From contig NZ_KB900388.1 in assembly GCF_000378825.1 (NCBI RefSeq), positions 929,947 to 993,946 of the forward strand: a stretch of DNA of 64,000 nucleotides. Direction: 5' to 3'. The translations under genes and the position numbers were made by a program. The number at the start of each line of letters is the position of its first letter. Within the stretch, counting starts at the first letter, position 1. Shown piece by piece: positions 26,441 through 34,929 of this stretch. This DNA is from Salinispora vitiensis (GTDB lineage Bacteria; Actinomycetota; Actinomycetes; Mycobacteriales; Micromonosporaceae). The notes beneath the pieces are model-generated. The model was given only the letters and a program-made list of their open reading frames with translations, had not been told where the DNA came from and ran no database searches.

Positions 26441-27229
26441 GTGCGTGACGAGACCGGTCATCCCGGGGTGGGACGGGTGCTCGTGGTCATCCCGACCTAC
26501 AACGAGGCCGACAACCTGACCTGGATTGTGGAACGGGTGCGTCGGGCGGTGCCGTCGGTGGACATTCTGGTTGCCGACGACAACAGCCCGGATGGCACCG
26601 GTGCCGTCGCTGAGGCCCTCGCCGGGCGGGATCGGCAGGTGCACGTGCTGCACCGGGAGGGTAAGCAGGGGCTCGGTGCCGCCTATCTGGCCGGGTTTGG
26701 GTGGGCGCGCCAACGCGGCTACGACGCGGTGGTGGAGATGGACGCCGACGGCTCGCACGCCCCGGAGGACCTGCCGGCGATGCTGGCTGCGGCCCGTGAT
26801 GCGGACGTGGTGATCGGGTCCCGGTGGACCCGGGGCGCGCAGGTGCTCAACTGGCCGCTGCGGCGGCTGCTGTTGTCGCGCTGCGGCAACCTGTACGCAC
26901 GGCTGGCCCTGGGAATGCCGGTCTCCGACGCCACCGGCGGCTACCGGGTGTATCGGCTCAGTGCCCTGGACGCGTTGGACTTGGCGTCGGTGTGCTCGCA
27001 GGGGTATTCCTTCCAGGTGGAGTTGTCCCGGCTGGCGCACCGGGCCGGTGCGCGGATCGTGGAGGTGCCGATCACGTTCGCCGAGCGCGAACGCGGTAGC
27101 AGCAAGATGAGTCCGTTCATCGTCGCCGAGGCGTTGTGGCGGATCACCGGGTGGGCGGTGGCGGACCGGCGGCTGGCCTTGCGCCGAGGGCTACACGGCA
27201 CACCCACGGGTCAGGTGCGTTGGCCGTAG
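26441..27229 (+). CDS. ppm1: Polyprenol monophosphomannose synthase (dolichol-phosphate mannosyltransferase-like)
   Basis: GT2 glycosyltransferase that transfers mannose from GDP-mannose to polyprenyl phosphate for lipoglycan and protein mannosylation. 262 residues; VVIPTYNEADNL, VADDNSPDGTG, GKQGLGAAYLAGF, the DxD motif EMDADGSHAPED and TGGYRVYR are all present, and the C-terminal RERGSSKMSP is characteristic of Dpm/Ppm. GTG start with an AGGGAGG ribosome site 13 bases after the lnt stop, so the pair is an operon. Confidence 0.93.
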   Translation: MRDETGHPGVGRVLVVIPTYNEADNLTWIVERVRRAVPSVDILVADDNSPDGTGAVAEALAGRDRQVHVLHREGKQGLGAAYLAGFGWARQRGYDAVVEMDADGSHAPEDLPAMLAAARDADVVIGSRWTRGAQVLNWPLRRLLLSRCGNLYARLALGMPVSDATGGYRVYRLSALDALDLASVCSQGYSFQVELSRLAHRAGARIVEVPITFAERERGSSKMSPFIVAEALWRITGWAVADRRLALRRGLHGTPTGQVRWP

Positions 27230-27392
27230 TGCCACTCTCCCCCTCCCGCTGCCCGGTGGCGCCCGCGCCCCGGCCGCTGGCGGTGGTGTGGGCTGGCGGC
27301 GGCGTGGCCGTGTCATGCTGGACGGGCGGGACGACGTACTCCACCCGGGGCACCGGGCAGTGGGGGCGTGGCGGTCGGGTGGTGAGGTGAGG

Positions 27393-27905
27393 ATGCGCCG
27401 GGGACTGAGGTTCGTACCGTTGGCGTTGTTGCTGGCGGCGTTGGTGGAGCTGGCGGTGTTCGTGGCCGTCGGCCGGGCTGCCGGGTTCGGGATTGCGGTG
27501 CTGGCCGTGTTCGCAGCATCGCTGCTGGGCATGGCGCTGCTGCGCCGGGAGGGGATGCGCGCCTGGCGGGGCTTCCAGACCGCCGCGCGGTCTGGTCAAC
27601 CGCCGGGCACGCAGGTCACCGATGGTCTGGTGGGGTTGCTCGGCGCGCTGTTGTTGGCCACTCCGGGGCTGCTCAGTGGGGCGCTGGGGCTGGTGCTGCT
27701 GGTGCCGCCGGTGCGCCAACTTGCCCGCGCGGGGGTTCGCCGCACGACAGAGCGACGAGTATCGTCGATGGTCGCCGGTGACCTGTTCGGGCCGCGCCGG
27801 GTGCGGGTGCACCGGGGTGCCCCGCAGCAGCCGGCGGCGGAGCCGACCGTGGTTGACGGCGGCCAACCCATCGAGGGCGAGATCGTCGAGCCCCGGCAGG
27901 GCTGA
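27393..27905 (+). CDS. fxsA: FxsA family cytoplasmic membrane protein
   Basis: 170 residues; FxsA proteins are small polytopic membrane proteins of unclear role, named for suppression of phage exclusion when overexpressed. Two N-terminal hydrophobic segments (FVPLALLLAALVELAVFVAV, FGIAVLAVFAASLLGMAL), the conserved RREGMRAWRGFQTAARSG and DGLVGLLGALLLATPGLLS, and a hydrophilic C-terminal tail. ATG 27393 selected because of the GGTGAGG ribosome site. Follows the lnt-ppm pair. Confidence 0.88.
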   Translation: MRRGLRFVPLALLLAALVELAVFVAVGRAAGFGIAVLAVFAASLLGMALLRREGMRAWRGFQTAARSGQPPGTQVTDGLVGLLGALLLATPGLLSGALGLVLLVPPVRQLARAGVRRTTERRVSSMVAGDLFGPRRVRVHRGAPQQPAAEPTVVDGGQPIEGEIVEPRQG

Positions 27906-28001
27906 GCTGCGGACATCCGACCGCACCCGCCGACCGTGACCGGCGCCCCGGGCAGCCGCGCGACCCCGGTGCCCTGCCTGGGCTGACCCGCGAGACCACG
28001 G

Positions 28002-28035
28002 CACCCGCCCCGGGCGGGATGGCCCAGGGCGGGTG
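28002..28035. terminator. Bidirectional hairpin between fxsA and rbpA
   Basis: Nine-base stem (cacccgccc / gggcgggtg) around a 16-base loop, between convergent genes. Confidence 0.55.
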
Positions 28036-28049
28036 TCGGGTCGGATGGC

Positions 28050-28391
28050 TCAGGCGCGGCCGCGGCGGGTGCGGACCTCCTTGAGCCGTTCGGCAAGAAT
28101 GTCCTCGAGCTCGGCGATTGATCGCCGCTCCAACAGCATGTCCCAGTGGGTGCGGGGCGGCTTCGCCTTCTTCTGCTCCGGCTCGTTACCGTCAACCAGC
28201 CGGGCGACGCTGCCGTCGAATTTGCATTCCCAGGTCATCGGGACCTCGGCGTCAACGGCGAACGGCACCTCGAACTGGTGACCCTTGGCGCACAGGTATT
28301 CGCGGGTCTGACGCGGCGCGAGCTCGGTGTTACGGTCGGATTCGTAGCTGACCGCGCCCAGACGGCTTCCGCGCAGCATGCGCTCGCCCAT
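28050..28391 (-). CDS. rbpA: RNA polymerase-binding protein RbpA
   Basis: Actinobacterial RNA polymerase accessory factor that binds principal sigma factors and stabilises the open complex. 113 residues starting MGERMLRGSRLGAVSYESDRN; core domain REYLCAKGHQFEVPFAVDAEVPMTWEC has the two-Cys pattern, and the sigma-interaction domain is PPRTHWDMLLERRSIAELEDILAERL. Ribosome site GAGGGGAAG before ATG 28391; the in-frame extension upstream to 28457 lacks conservation with known RbpA starts. Confidence 0.95.
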   Translation of the reverse strand: MGERMLRGSRLGAVSYESDRNTELAPRQTREYLCAKGHQFEVPFAVDAEVPMTWECKFDGSVARLVDGNEPEQKKAKPPRTHWDMLLERRSIAELEDILAERLKEVRTRRGRA

Positions 28392-28524
28392 GATCGTCTT
28401 CCCCTCGGTTGTGGTGCTGGTCTGTTTCGGTGTAACAGTCGGTGTCCGTCGGGCCATTCCCGCCCGGTGACACGTGACGGGCCGGCAACCAGGGTAGCCG
28501 GAAGGTAGCCCGGCCCGGCGGGGG

Positions 28525-28575
28525 TCGCCCCGACCTGGCCAAAAGTTCGATCGCCCCGACCTGGCCGAAAGCTCG
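28525..28575. repeat. Tandem 26-base imperfect repeat upstream of rbpA
   Basis: Two adjacent copies sharing tcgccccgacctggcc then (a/g)aaag(t/c)tcg. Located ~135-185 bases upstream of the rbpA start, so it may be an operator or only a small duplication. Confidence 0.6.
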
Positions 28576-28610
28576 CCAGGTGGCCGAACCTAGGTGATGT
28601 CGCCCGCGCG

Positions 28611-29738
28611 TCAGCGTACGGGCGTGGACGCCTCCCGGTGGGCCAGGGCAGCCGCCAGCTGGGCGACCTGGTCAGCCAGCTGGGCGACCCGCCGATGCGC
28701 CTCGTCCCGGTCGCCTTCGGCGGCCCGCAGCCGCGCCGTCAGCTCCGCCAGCTGGCCTTGCACGGTGGTCACGTCCTGCTGGGCGGCGGTCAGCTGCCCG
28801 CGTAGTGCTTCGCCCTGCTTGGCGAGGGTCGCCGCGTCCGCGTGCGCCCGCTCCGTGTCGCCCACCGCCTGCTGACGGTGCGCCTCGGCCCGGTCCCGGT
28901 CGGCCACCGCCCGGTCCCGCTCCTGCGTCGCCGCCGCGGCCCGCTCCTGCGCCCGTTGCGCGTCCTGGCGGGCCTGTTGCGCGTCGGCGCGGTGTCCGCG
29001 GGCCTGTTCGGTCGCCGTGGCCTGCGCCTGTGCGGCCTGTTGGGCGTCAGCGCGGGCGGCGTCGCGTTCCGCGACCAGGTCCGCGGCGTGCTGCCGCTGG
29101 GCGGTGAGTTCGGCGTCGGTGCTGCGTAGCTGCGTACGGGCATCGAGTTCCCTGGCCCGCGCGGCGTCGCGGTCCTGCTGGGCCTGCCCCAGTAGCGCCT
29201 GTGCCGCGCTCGCCTCCTGGCGGGCCTGGTCTCGAGCCTTACGGGACTGGTCGGCGTGTTCCGCGGCGGCGGTGGCCTCCGCGACGGCGCCGGCCGCTTC
29301 GGCGCGGGCGCGCTCCTGCTCGGCGGCGGCGCTGCGGGCCCGCTCCCGGGCCTGCACAGCGGCGGCGGTGGCATCTTCGGCGGCGCGGCGCGCCTCGTCC
29401 CGGTCGGTCTGCGCCGCCGCCACCTGGTTGGCCGCGTCGGCGCGCGCCTGGGCCAGTTGCTGTTCCACCCCGACCGGGGACAGCTGTGCGTGCAGCGTCT
29501 CGGTGAGCGACACCACGATCTGGTCGAGTCGGTCCACCGCCTCCCAGGTGCGGGCGACCTGCCCGGGTAGCCCGGGGGCGTTGCGGTGTCGCATCCGGCT
29601 GCTCCGGGCGGCCTGTTGGCAAGCGCCGTCGTTGTCCCGGCAGTAGCGGAAGGGGCGACCCGCTCCGGCCCGCTGCGGCACCGGGCGTCCGCAGTGGGCA
29701 CAGGGGCGGGAGTCGGTGGGGGTGGCCTGCTCGTCCAT
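28611..29738 (-). CDS. Zinc-ribbon plus long coiled-coil protein
   Basis: 375 residues. The N-terminal ~45 residues carry a probable metal-binding cluster (CAHCGRPVPQ, then FRYCRDNDGACQ). Residues ~60-370 are almost entirely Ala/Gln/Glu/Arg helix with continuous heptads, predicting a very long coiled coil (over 40 nm if uninterrupted). No enzymatic domain is visible. Such proteins occur in actinomycetes as hypothetical 'cytoplasmic filament-like' proteins; the Zn head could bind DNA or a replicon-sized complex, but I do not recognise a function. Confidence 0.75.
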   Translation of the reverse strand: MDEQATPTDSRPCAHCGRPVPQRAGAGRPFRYCRDNDGACQQAARSSRMRHRNAPGLPGQVARTWEAVDRLDQIVVSLTETLHAQLSPVGVEQQLAQARADAANQVAAAQTDRDEARRAAEDATAAAVQARERARSAAAEQERARAEAAGAVAEATAAAEHADQSRKARDQARQEASAAQALLGQAQQDRDAARARELDARTQLRSTDAELTAQRQHAADLVAERDAARADAQQAAQAQATATEQARGHRADAQQARQDAQRAQERAAAATQERDRAVADRDRAEAHRQQAVGDTERAHADAATLAKQGEALRGQLTAAQQDVTTVQGQLAELTARLRAAEGDRDEAHRRVAQLADQVAQLAAALAHREASTPVR

Positions 29739-29788
29739 CGGACGCCGAGTCTAGATGCCGTGGCTGCTGCCGGTGGCGTGGCCGGCTG

Positions 29789-30697
29789 TCACGTGCGGGC
29801 CCGCTGTCGTCGCGGCGGCTCACTGTTTTGATGGACGGCGATCCCGGCGATCACCAGACCCACCCCGACGATCTCCGGTGCGGTGGGGACCTGTGCCAGC
29901 ACGGCGACCCCGACCACGGTCGCGGTCGCCGGGAACAGGCAGACCAGGAGGGCGTAGGTGGCCCGGGGCAGCCGGGCCATGGCGAGCTGGTCGGCGACGT
30001 ACGGGATGACCGACGAGGTGATGCCGACACCGACCCCGGCCGCCAGGGCGACCACGTCCAAGGCGGCGGGTGCGGCGTCAACGATGCCGACCGGTAACGC
30101 GAGGACGGCGGCGATCAGCATGGACAGCGCGAGACCGTCGATGCCGGACAGCTGCTGACCGCGGGCGACGCGGTGCCCGAGCACGATGTAGGCGGCGAAC
30201 AGCACGGCGTTGGCCGCGGCGAAGGCGATTCCGAGCGGTTCGGCGACCAGGCGGACGTCGGTGAGCAGGTACACCCCGGCAACCGCGCAGACCAACGCGA
30301 GCAGGTTTCGGCGGGTTCTGGCCGCGTAGGCCGCCAACACGATGACCGGTAGGAATTCGACTGCCGCGACCGTGCCCAACGGCAGCCGCTCCAGCGCCAG
30401 GTAGAAGACGCTGTTCATGGCCGCCAGGACGGCGGCCCAGCCGATCAGTAGCCGGCGGGCGGGCCGGTCCAGGTGCCGCCAGTGTCGCCACGGCCGCCGC
30501 CACAACGCGAACACCGCGGCGGCGGCGGCGATTCGCAGCCACGCCACGCCCAGGGCGTCCACACGGACGAAGAGCAGTACCGCGAAGGCTGGACCGAGAT
30601 AGTGAAACACCGAGCCGACGACAAAGTACGCCTGCGGTGGTATCCGCGATGCGGCCGTCGACGTCCGGGTGTCCGAGCGCAGAACTGATCGTGGCAT
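29789..30697 (-). CDS. EamA/RhaT family exporter
   Basis: Drug/metabolite transporter superfamily, ten predicted membrane segments in 302 residues with the internal duplication of two EamA units. LGPAFAVLLF and AAMNSVFYLALERLPLGTVAAVEFLPVI in the first half and SVIPYVADQLAMARLPRATYALLVCLFP in the second half are typical, resembling RhtA (threonine/homoserine export). Start ATG 30697 is the sensible one before the first helix. Divergent from an Lrp regulator, which likely controls it in response to an amino acid. Confidence 0.87.
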   Translation of the reverse strand: MPRSVLRSDTRTSTAASRIPPQAYFVVGSVFHYLGPAFAVLLFVRVDALGVAWLRIAAAAAVFALWRRPWRHWRHLDRPARRLLIGWAAVLAAMNSVFYLALERLPLGTVAAVEFLPVIVLAAYAARTRRNLLALVCAVAGVYLLTDVRLVAEPLGIAFAAANAVLFAAYIVLGHRVARGQQLSGIDGLALSMLIAAVLALPVGIVDAAPAALDVVALAAGVGVGITSSVIPYVADQLAMARLPRATYALLVCLFPATATVVGVAVLAQVPTAPEIVGVGLVIAGIAVHQNSEPPRRQRART

Positions 30698-30756
30698 TGC
30701 CCTATCGTCGAAGGTGACAGCGCCTAGCGCCATGCACAATCGAAGGCTTAAGGAGC

Positions 30757-31251
30757 ATGACGATGACGTATCGGGAGCCGAGACCCCCCACTGGCCTTCC
30801 AGATAGCAATTCGTTGCTCGACGACACCAATCGCCGCCTGCTCGGCGTACTACACGACGATCCACGCGCCAGCGCCGCCGAGCTGGCGCGCCAGGTCGGC
30901 ATGTCCGCGCCGGCGGTACGAGAGCGGCTGCACCGACTCGAACACGCCGGGGTTATCCGCGGCTACCGCGTCGATATCGACCCCGCGGCCCTGGGCCTCC
31001 CGGTCGCCGCCTGGGTGCGGATCCAACCCGGTCCAGGCCAGCTGTCAAAGATCGCAGACCTGGCCGAACGCGTTCCCGAGGTCAGTGAGTGCCACCGGAT
31101 CTCCGGCGAGGACTGTTTCCTCCTCAAGGTGCACGTAGCTGCCGTGGATGCCCTGGCGGCGGTCCTCGACCGGTTCCTGCTCCACGGCCAGACCACCAGT
31201 TCCTTCATCGTCTCCACCCCGGTGGCACCCCGGACCCCCGGGCGAAGCTAG
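30757..31251 (+). CDS. Lrp/AsnC family regulator of the divergent exporter
   Basis: 164 residues: HTH at about 20-60 (DDTNRRLLGVLHDDPRASAAELARQVGMSAPAVRERLHRLE) and RAM domain ending SECHRISGEDCFLLKVHVAAVD. Divergent pairing with an EamA exporter is the standard layout for amino-acid efflux control. Ribosome site AAGGAG before ATG. Its stop overlaps the convergent folD stop by four bases inside the palindrome agctagct. Confidence 0.9.
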   Translation: MTMTYREPRPPTGLPDSNSLLDDTNRRLLGVLHDDPRASAAELARQVGMSAPAVRERLHRLEHAGVIRGYRVDIDPAALGLPVAAWVRIQPGPGQLSKIADLAERVPEVSECHRISGEDCFLLKVHVAAVDALAAVLDRFLLHGQTTSSFIVSTPVAPRTPGRS

Positions 31252-32204
31252 CTCCCGTCCGAGGAGCTCGAACCCGCGGGCCGTACCGGTGTCCGCGTCG
31301 AGTGCTCGCCTTCACCGGGGTGCGGTGGAGTCAGGGCATGCCGTGCCGCCCGCACCGCGTTACGGAACACCATCGCCACCGTCGTCGGGCCGACCCCGCC
31401 GACCCGGGGAGTCATCGCCCCCGCCACCGTCGCGCATGCCTCGTCCACGTCCGGCAGCAGCCGCCGCCCCGCGTACCGCACCCCACCACCGACGACAACC
31501 GCTCCCGGACGCAGGTGCTCCGGGCGTACGAGACCCGGCACCCCCGCCGCCGCCACCAGGATCTCCGCCCGGCGGGTGTACCGAGGCCAGTCCGTCACCC
31601 CGGTGTGCACCACCGTCACCGCGGCGTTCGCCGTCGGCCGCTTCTGCGCCAGCAACATTGCCAGCGGACGCCCCAACGTGGCACCCCGACCCAGCACCAC
31701 CACCTCCCGGCCGGCCACCGGCACCCTGTGGTACGCCAGCAACGCCTCGATTCCCGCCGGCGTGCACGGTGCCGGTCCCGGCAGCCCCAACGCCAGCCGG
31801 CCCAGGTTCACCGGGTGCATCCCGTCCACGTCTTTCTCCGGATCCAGCGCCTGCATCGCCCGGTCGAAGTCCAGGTGCCGGGGAACGGGGTGCTGCACCA
31901 ACACGCCGTGCACCGCCGGGTCCGCACTCAACCGCGTCACCACCGCCTGTAGGTCCGCCTGCGACGCCGACTCCGGCAGCTGCACGTGTGGGGAGGCGAA
32001 CCCCAACTGCTCGGCTTGGCGCTGCTTGATCCGGATGTATCCGACGCTCGCGTCGTCGTCGCCCACCAGCACCGTGGCCAGGGCCGGGGTCATCCCGGCC
32101 GCTCGTAACTGGGTGACCTCCTGCGCCACCTCGGCCAGGATCTGCTCGGCTACCGGTCCACCCGGCAGTGACCGGGCGACCGACATCGACATTGACGTGG
32201 ACAT
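31248..32204 (-). CDS. folD: Methylenetetrahydrofolate dehydrogenase/cyclohydrolase FolD
   Basis: Bifunctional NADP enzyme interconverting 5,10-methylene- and 10-formyl-tetrahydrofolate. 318 residues; Tyr/Lys catalytic pair in SVGYIRIKQRQAEQLG, then VLVQHPVPRH, DPEKDVDGMHPVNLG, PCTPAGIEALL and the NADP loop VVVLGRGATLGRP, and GGVGPTTVAMV. The C-terminal ~30 residues are an unusual Ser/Pro/Gly-rich tail. Ribosome site AAGGTGA before ATG; the first codons MSTSMSMS are repetitive. Confidence 0.95.
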   Translation of the reverse strand: MSTSMSMSVARSLPGGPVAEQILAEVAQEVTQLRAAGMTPALATVLVGDDDASVGYIRIKQRQAEQLGFASPHVQLPESASQADLQAVVTRLSADPAVHGVLVQHPVPRHLDFDRAMQALDPEKDVDGMHPVNLGRLALGLPGPAPCTPAGIEALLAYHRVPVAGREVVVLGRGATLGRPLAMLLAQKRPTANAAVTVVHTGVTDWPRYTRRAEILVAAAGVPGLVRPEHLRPGAVVVGGGVRYAGRRLLPDVDEACATVAGAMTPRVGGVGPTTVAMVFRNAVRAARHALTPPHPGEGEHSTRTPVRPAGSSSSDGS

Positions 32205-32357
32205 GGTTCACCTTGCCCCCACGGAAGGCCCAGGCGGTCGACCCTCCGACGAGCTCCCCGATGGTCATTCCATCCTCGGTGCCGCCAGTCGCGTCGCCTT
32301 CAACCTGCCACAATCCACCCAGGATGCGCCAGCCCTGGCGCATCGCCGCCAGGGCAC

Positions 32358-32363
32358 TAGGCT
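32358..32363 (+). promoter_or_regulatory. -10 box of leaderless GNAT gene
   Basis: TAGGCT seven bases before GTG 32371. Confidence 0.45.
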
Positions 32364-32370
32364 GGCGAGT

Positions 32371-32997
32371 GTGAATATCCCTCCGATCCCCCTGGTCGAT
32401 GCGATCGTGATGCGTCTGGTGGAGGAGTCCGATGCGGGGCCGCTGACCGAGGCATACCTTCTCAATCGTGAGTACCTCAAGCCGTGGGAGCCACGGCGGG
32501 CGGATGCCTACTTCACGATGGAGGGGCAGCGGAGTCGGGTGCAGGATCAGCTCCGGCTCCTGGATTCGGGCCAGACTCTGCCCTGGGTGTTGGAGGAGGG
32601 GGGCCGGGTTGTGGGGACGCTGACGCTGTCCAACGTCTTACTCGGACGGTTCCGAAGCGCCAACCTCGGCTACTGGGTCGACCGTGGCTATGCCGGGCGG
32701 GGGCTCGCCACTCGAGTTGTTCAGCACGCCTGCCGCCTCGCCGACGAAGTGGCCGACCTGCACCGGCTTGAGGCCGGCACCCTCGTGCGCAACAGAGGAA
32801 GTCAGCGCGTTCTCACCAAAGCGGGGTTCACGCTGATCGGCACCGCCGCCAACTACCTGCATGTCGACGGTGCCTGGCAGGACTATCGGATCTTCCAGCG
32901 AATCCTGAACGAACGTCCGCCACGGTGCGGCCGCGTCCAGGAACGTCAAACCGTCGGGGGGCCGTCGGCCCGGCCGGACGGGCCAGGGCGGGTGTAG
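32371..32997 (+). CDS. RimJ/RimL-type GNAT acetyltransferase
   Basis: Transfers an acetyl group from acetyl-CoA to an amine, probably a protein N-terminus. 208 residues; YLKPWEPRRADAYFT near the N-terminus is typical of RimJ-like proteins, the CoA-binding motif A is YWVDRGYAGRGLATRVVQHAC, and the end has NRGSQRVLTKAGFTLIG. The C-terminal 30 residues beyond ILNERPP overlap the end of the convergent reductase gene by 52 bases. GTG start set by the leaderless box. Confidence 0.88.
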   Translation: MNIPPIPLVDAIVMRLVEESDAGPLTEAYLLNREYLKPWEPRRADAYFTMEGQRSRVQDQLRLLDSGQTLPWVLEEGGRVVGTLTLSNVLLGRFRSANLGYWVDRGYAGRGLATRVVQHACRLADEVADLHRLEAGTLVRNRGSQRVLTKAGFTLIGTAANYLHVDGAWQDYRIFQRILNERPPRCGRVQERQTVGGPSARPDGPGRV

Positions 32998-33734
32998 CGG
33001 AGGAACAGGTTGCCCTGCTCGTCGAGGAGGGACCGGTGGAGCTGCCACTGCCCGCCCGCCGGCCGCCCCGCCGGGCCGGCGGTGATCCGCGGGCCCGCCA
33101 CCGCCAGCAGCTGCGGCGTGATCGTCACGCAGATCTCGTCGAGCAGGTCCGCCTGGGCCAGCTGGCCGGCCAGTGCGGGGCCACCTTCGCAGACGATGCG
33201 TCGGTGCCCCCGCTGTCGAAGCAGCTGGATTGCCTGGTTGAGGTCGACGTTGTAGTCGCCGGCGACCAGGAGTTCGGCGGCTTCGGCGACCGCCGTGCTG
33301 GCCCCGGCCGCCGCAGCGGCGGGGACGATCAGGATCGGCCGTGGCTGGCCGTGACCTCCGATGCTGGGCTGGAACAACGGGCCGCTCAGGTCGAGGTCGA
33401 GGCTGCGGGTGACAACCGCGACGGCCGGATAAGACGGTAGGCCGTTGGCTCGTCGACGGGCGATCTCGGGAGCCGACAGGGCGGTCTGCCCGTACTGCTC
33501 GGCGCGGACCGTGTTCGCTCCCAGCAGTAACAGGTCGGCGTCTCTTTTGATCAGGCGATAGACCCGCTGGTCACCGCTGCTGGTCAGGGCGGCGCTGGAA
33601 CCGTCCACCGCCGCGAGACCGTCGATGCTCGACACCGCGACGAGGCGTACGTGACCCTCGGTGGGGGAGGGCAGTGCGTAGCGTTCGTGGAGTTCGTCCT
33701 CGTCCAGGTCGATTAGCCCGGCGGTGGGCCACAT
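32946..33734 (-). CDS. Pyrimidine reductase family protein (RibD C-domain)
   Basis: Dihydrofolate-reductase-like fold as in RibD/COG1985, NADPH-dependent reductase of a pyrimidine-type substrate. 262 residues from ATG 33734: VRLVAVSSIDGLAAVDGSS near the N-terminus, LLLGANTVRAEQYGQ, RRIVCEGGPALAGQLAQADLLDEICVTITPQL and a final GNLFLRYTR. Whether it works in riboflavin synthesis is unclear as no other rib genes are near. The frame stays open upstream to 34217 (see next entry), so the protein may be longer. Confidence 0.83.
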   Translation of the reverse strand: MWPTAGLIDLDEDELHERYALPSPTEGHVRLVAVSSIDGLAAVDGSSAALTSSGDQRVYRLIKRDADLLLLGANTVRAEQYGQTALSAPEIARRRANGLPSYPAVAVVTRSLDLDLSGPLFQPSIGGHGQPRPILIVPAAAAAGASTAVAEAAELLVAGDYNVDLNQAIQLLRQRGHRRIVCEGGPALAGQLAQADLLDEICVTITPQLLAVAGPRITAGPAGRPAGGQWQLHRSLLDEQGNLFLRYTRPGPSGRADGPPTV

Positions 33735-34217
33735 GTCGCGGATCCGAGAACCGGCGGCGGGCGGCGGCGGGCCCGCCAGCCGCCAGACCAGCTCGGCGAG
33801 CCGCTCGGTGAGAAGGGCAGGAAGGTGGGTGCGGGCCGCGACATCCGTGCCGCTGCTGCGGTGCCGTTCGGTACCGTGTCGTTGGCCCCGCACGAGGTAC
33901 TCCCGGCCGGTGCGGTCCATGGCGTAGCCGAGGTGCTGGCCGTCGATCTCGCCCGAGACGGCGACCGCGTCAACACCGAGGTCCCGCTGCGTGTTGCCGA
34001 TGCCACGATGACGGCGGCACTGTTCGAGCCAGTGGGCCAGGAGTTCGAGCGGGCCATCCCCGTCGACGCCGTTGGCGAGGACGGCGGGCACGGTCGGCTT
34101 CGGCGGCCGATGGCTGATCGTGAGTAGCGTCGGCGGGCCGCCCCGGCGCCAGGTGACGCTGAGTTCTTCCAACACCGACAAGATCGAACTGCTCGGGTCC
34201 CGCTGGGCTGATGTCAT
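33735..34217 (-). other. Open in-frame extension upstream of the reductase, possibly coding
   Basis: The reductase frame continues without stop for 161 codons to ATG 34217, with about 83% GC at third positions, similar to real genes here. The translation (for example GYAMDRTGREYLVRG and LPALLTERLAELVWRL) looks protein-like but matches nothing I recognise. The opposite strand is also open (about 80% GC3), so the strand is not certain. It could be an N-terminal domain of the reductase or the remains of a separate gene. Confidence 0.4.
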
Positions 34218-34290
34218 ACCTGACCGTTTCGCGCTGGTGGTGGCGTGCTGGTCTGACCCGACCAGCACCGGAGCTGCCCCGGTTGACGAC

Positions 34291-34860
34291 TCATCCCTCT
34301 GGGCCCGCAGCACTGGCGGGGCGGCGTGGTTCCCGTTTGGGAAACACCGTGTACGCGAGGGGCCAGAAGAGGAGCCAGATCACCATCGCCAGGCTGAGCT
34401 TCCCGATCCACCCCCAGAGTTGCTGGGTCCGCTCGGCGTCGCCGACGAAGGCGATACCAGCGAGCAGAAGAGCGCAGGCAACAGCCCAGCCGAGCAGGCC
34501 CCGACCCCACTCGCGCCACTCGTGTCGGGTGCGCTCCGGCCCGTACTGGGGCGCCCGAGTCGGTGGTGGCCCGCCGGCAAAACGGTGTGCGAAGCGTACG
34601 TCGGCCCAGCGGACCATGCGGTGACCGAACGCCACGGAGAAACCGAGGTACGCCGCGGCGAGGCCGTGCGCGGCGGTGGCGGTCCCGCCGCGGCGGAGGT
34701 CGATCGTGGTCGCGGCGAGCAGGACAAGGTCGACCGCCGGGACCGCCAGGAGCAGGACGGCGCCGACGCGGGGAAGGCGAAGCGGGTATCGGGCCAGCAG
34801 CCCGGCCGCGATTAGCAGCCAGAAGGCCACTTCACAGGCGACGATCACCGCGATGAGCAC
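34291..34860 (-). CDS. Polytopic membrane protein, divergent from TetR gene
   Basis: 189 residues with about five hydrophobic segments: VLIAVIVACEVAFWLLIAAGLL, VGAVLLLAVPAVDLVLLAA, GLAAAYLGFSVAFG, GLLGWAVACALLLAGIAFV and LAMVIWLLFWPLAYTVF. Function unknown; the resemblance is to uncharacterised actinobacterial integral membrane proteins. GTG 34860 is preferred because AAAAAGGGGG lies just upstream; ATG 34881 would add seven residues. Divergent from and probably regulated by the TetR protein. Confidence 0.75.
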   Translation of the reverse strand: MLIAVIVACEVAFWLLIAAGLLARYPLRLPRVGAVLLLAVPAVDLVLLAATTIDLRRGGTATAAHGLAAAYLGFSVAFGHRMVRWADVRFAHRFAGGPPPTRAPQYGPERTRHEWREWGRGLLGWAVACALLLAGIAFVGDAERTQQLWGWIGKLSLAMVIWLLFWPLAYTVFPKREPRRPASAAGPEG

Positions 34861-34929
34861 CCCAGACCCCCTTTTTGGCACGCTGTACGATCACCGTAGC
34901 AGGGGCTGTCATCGACTGCCGGAGGAGCC

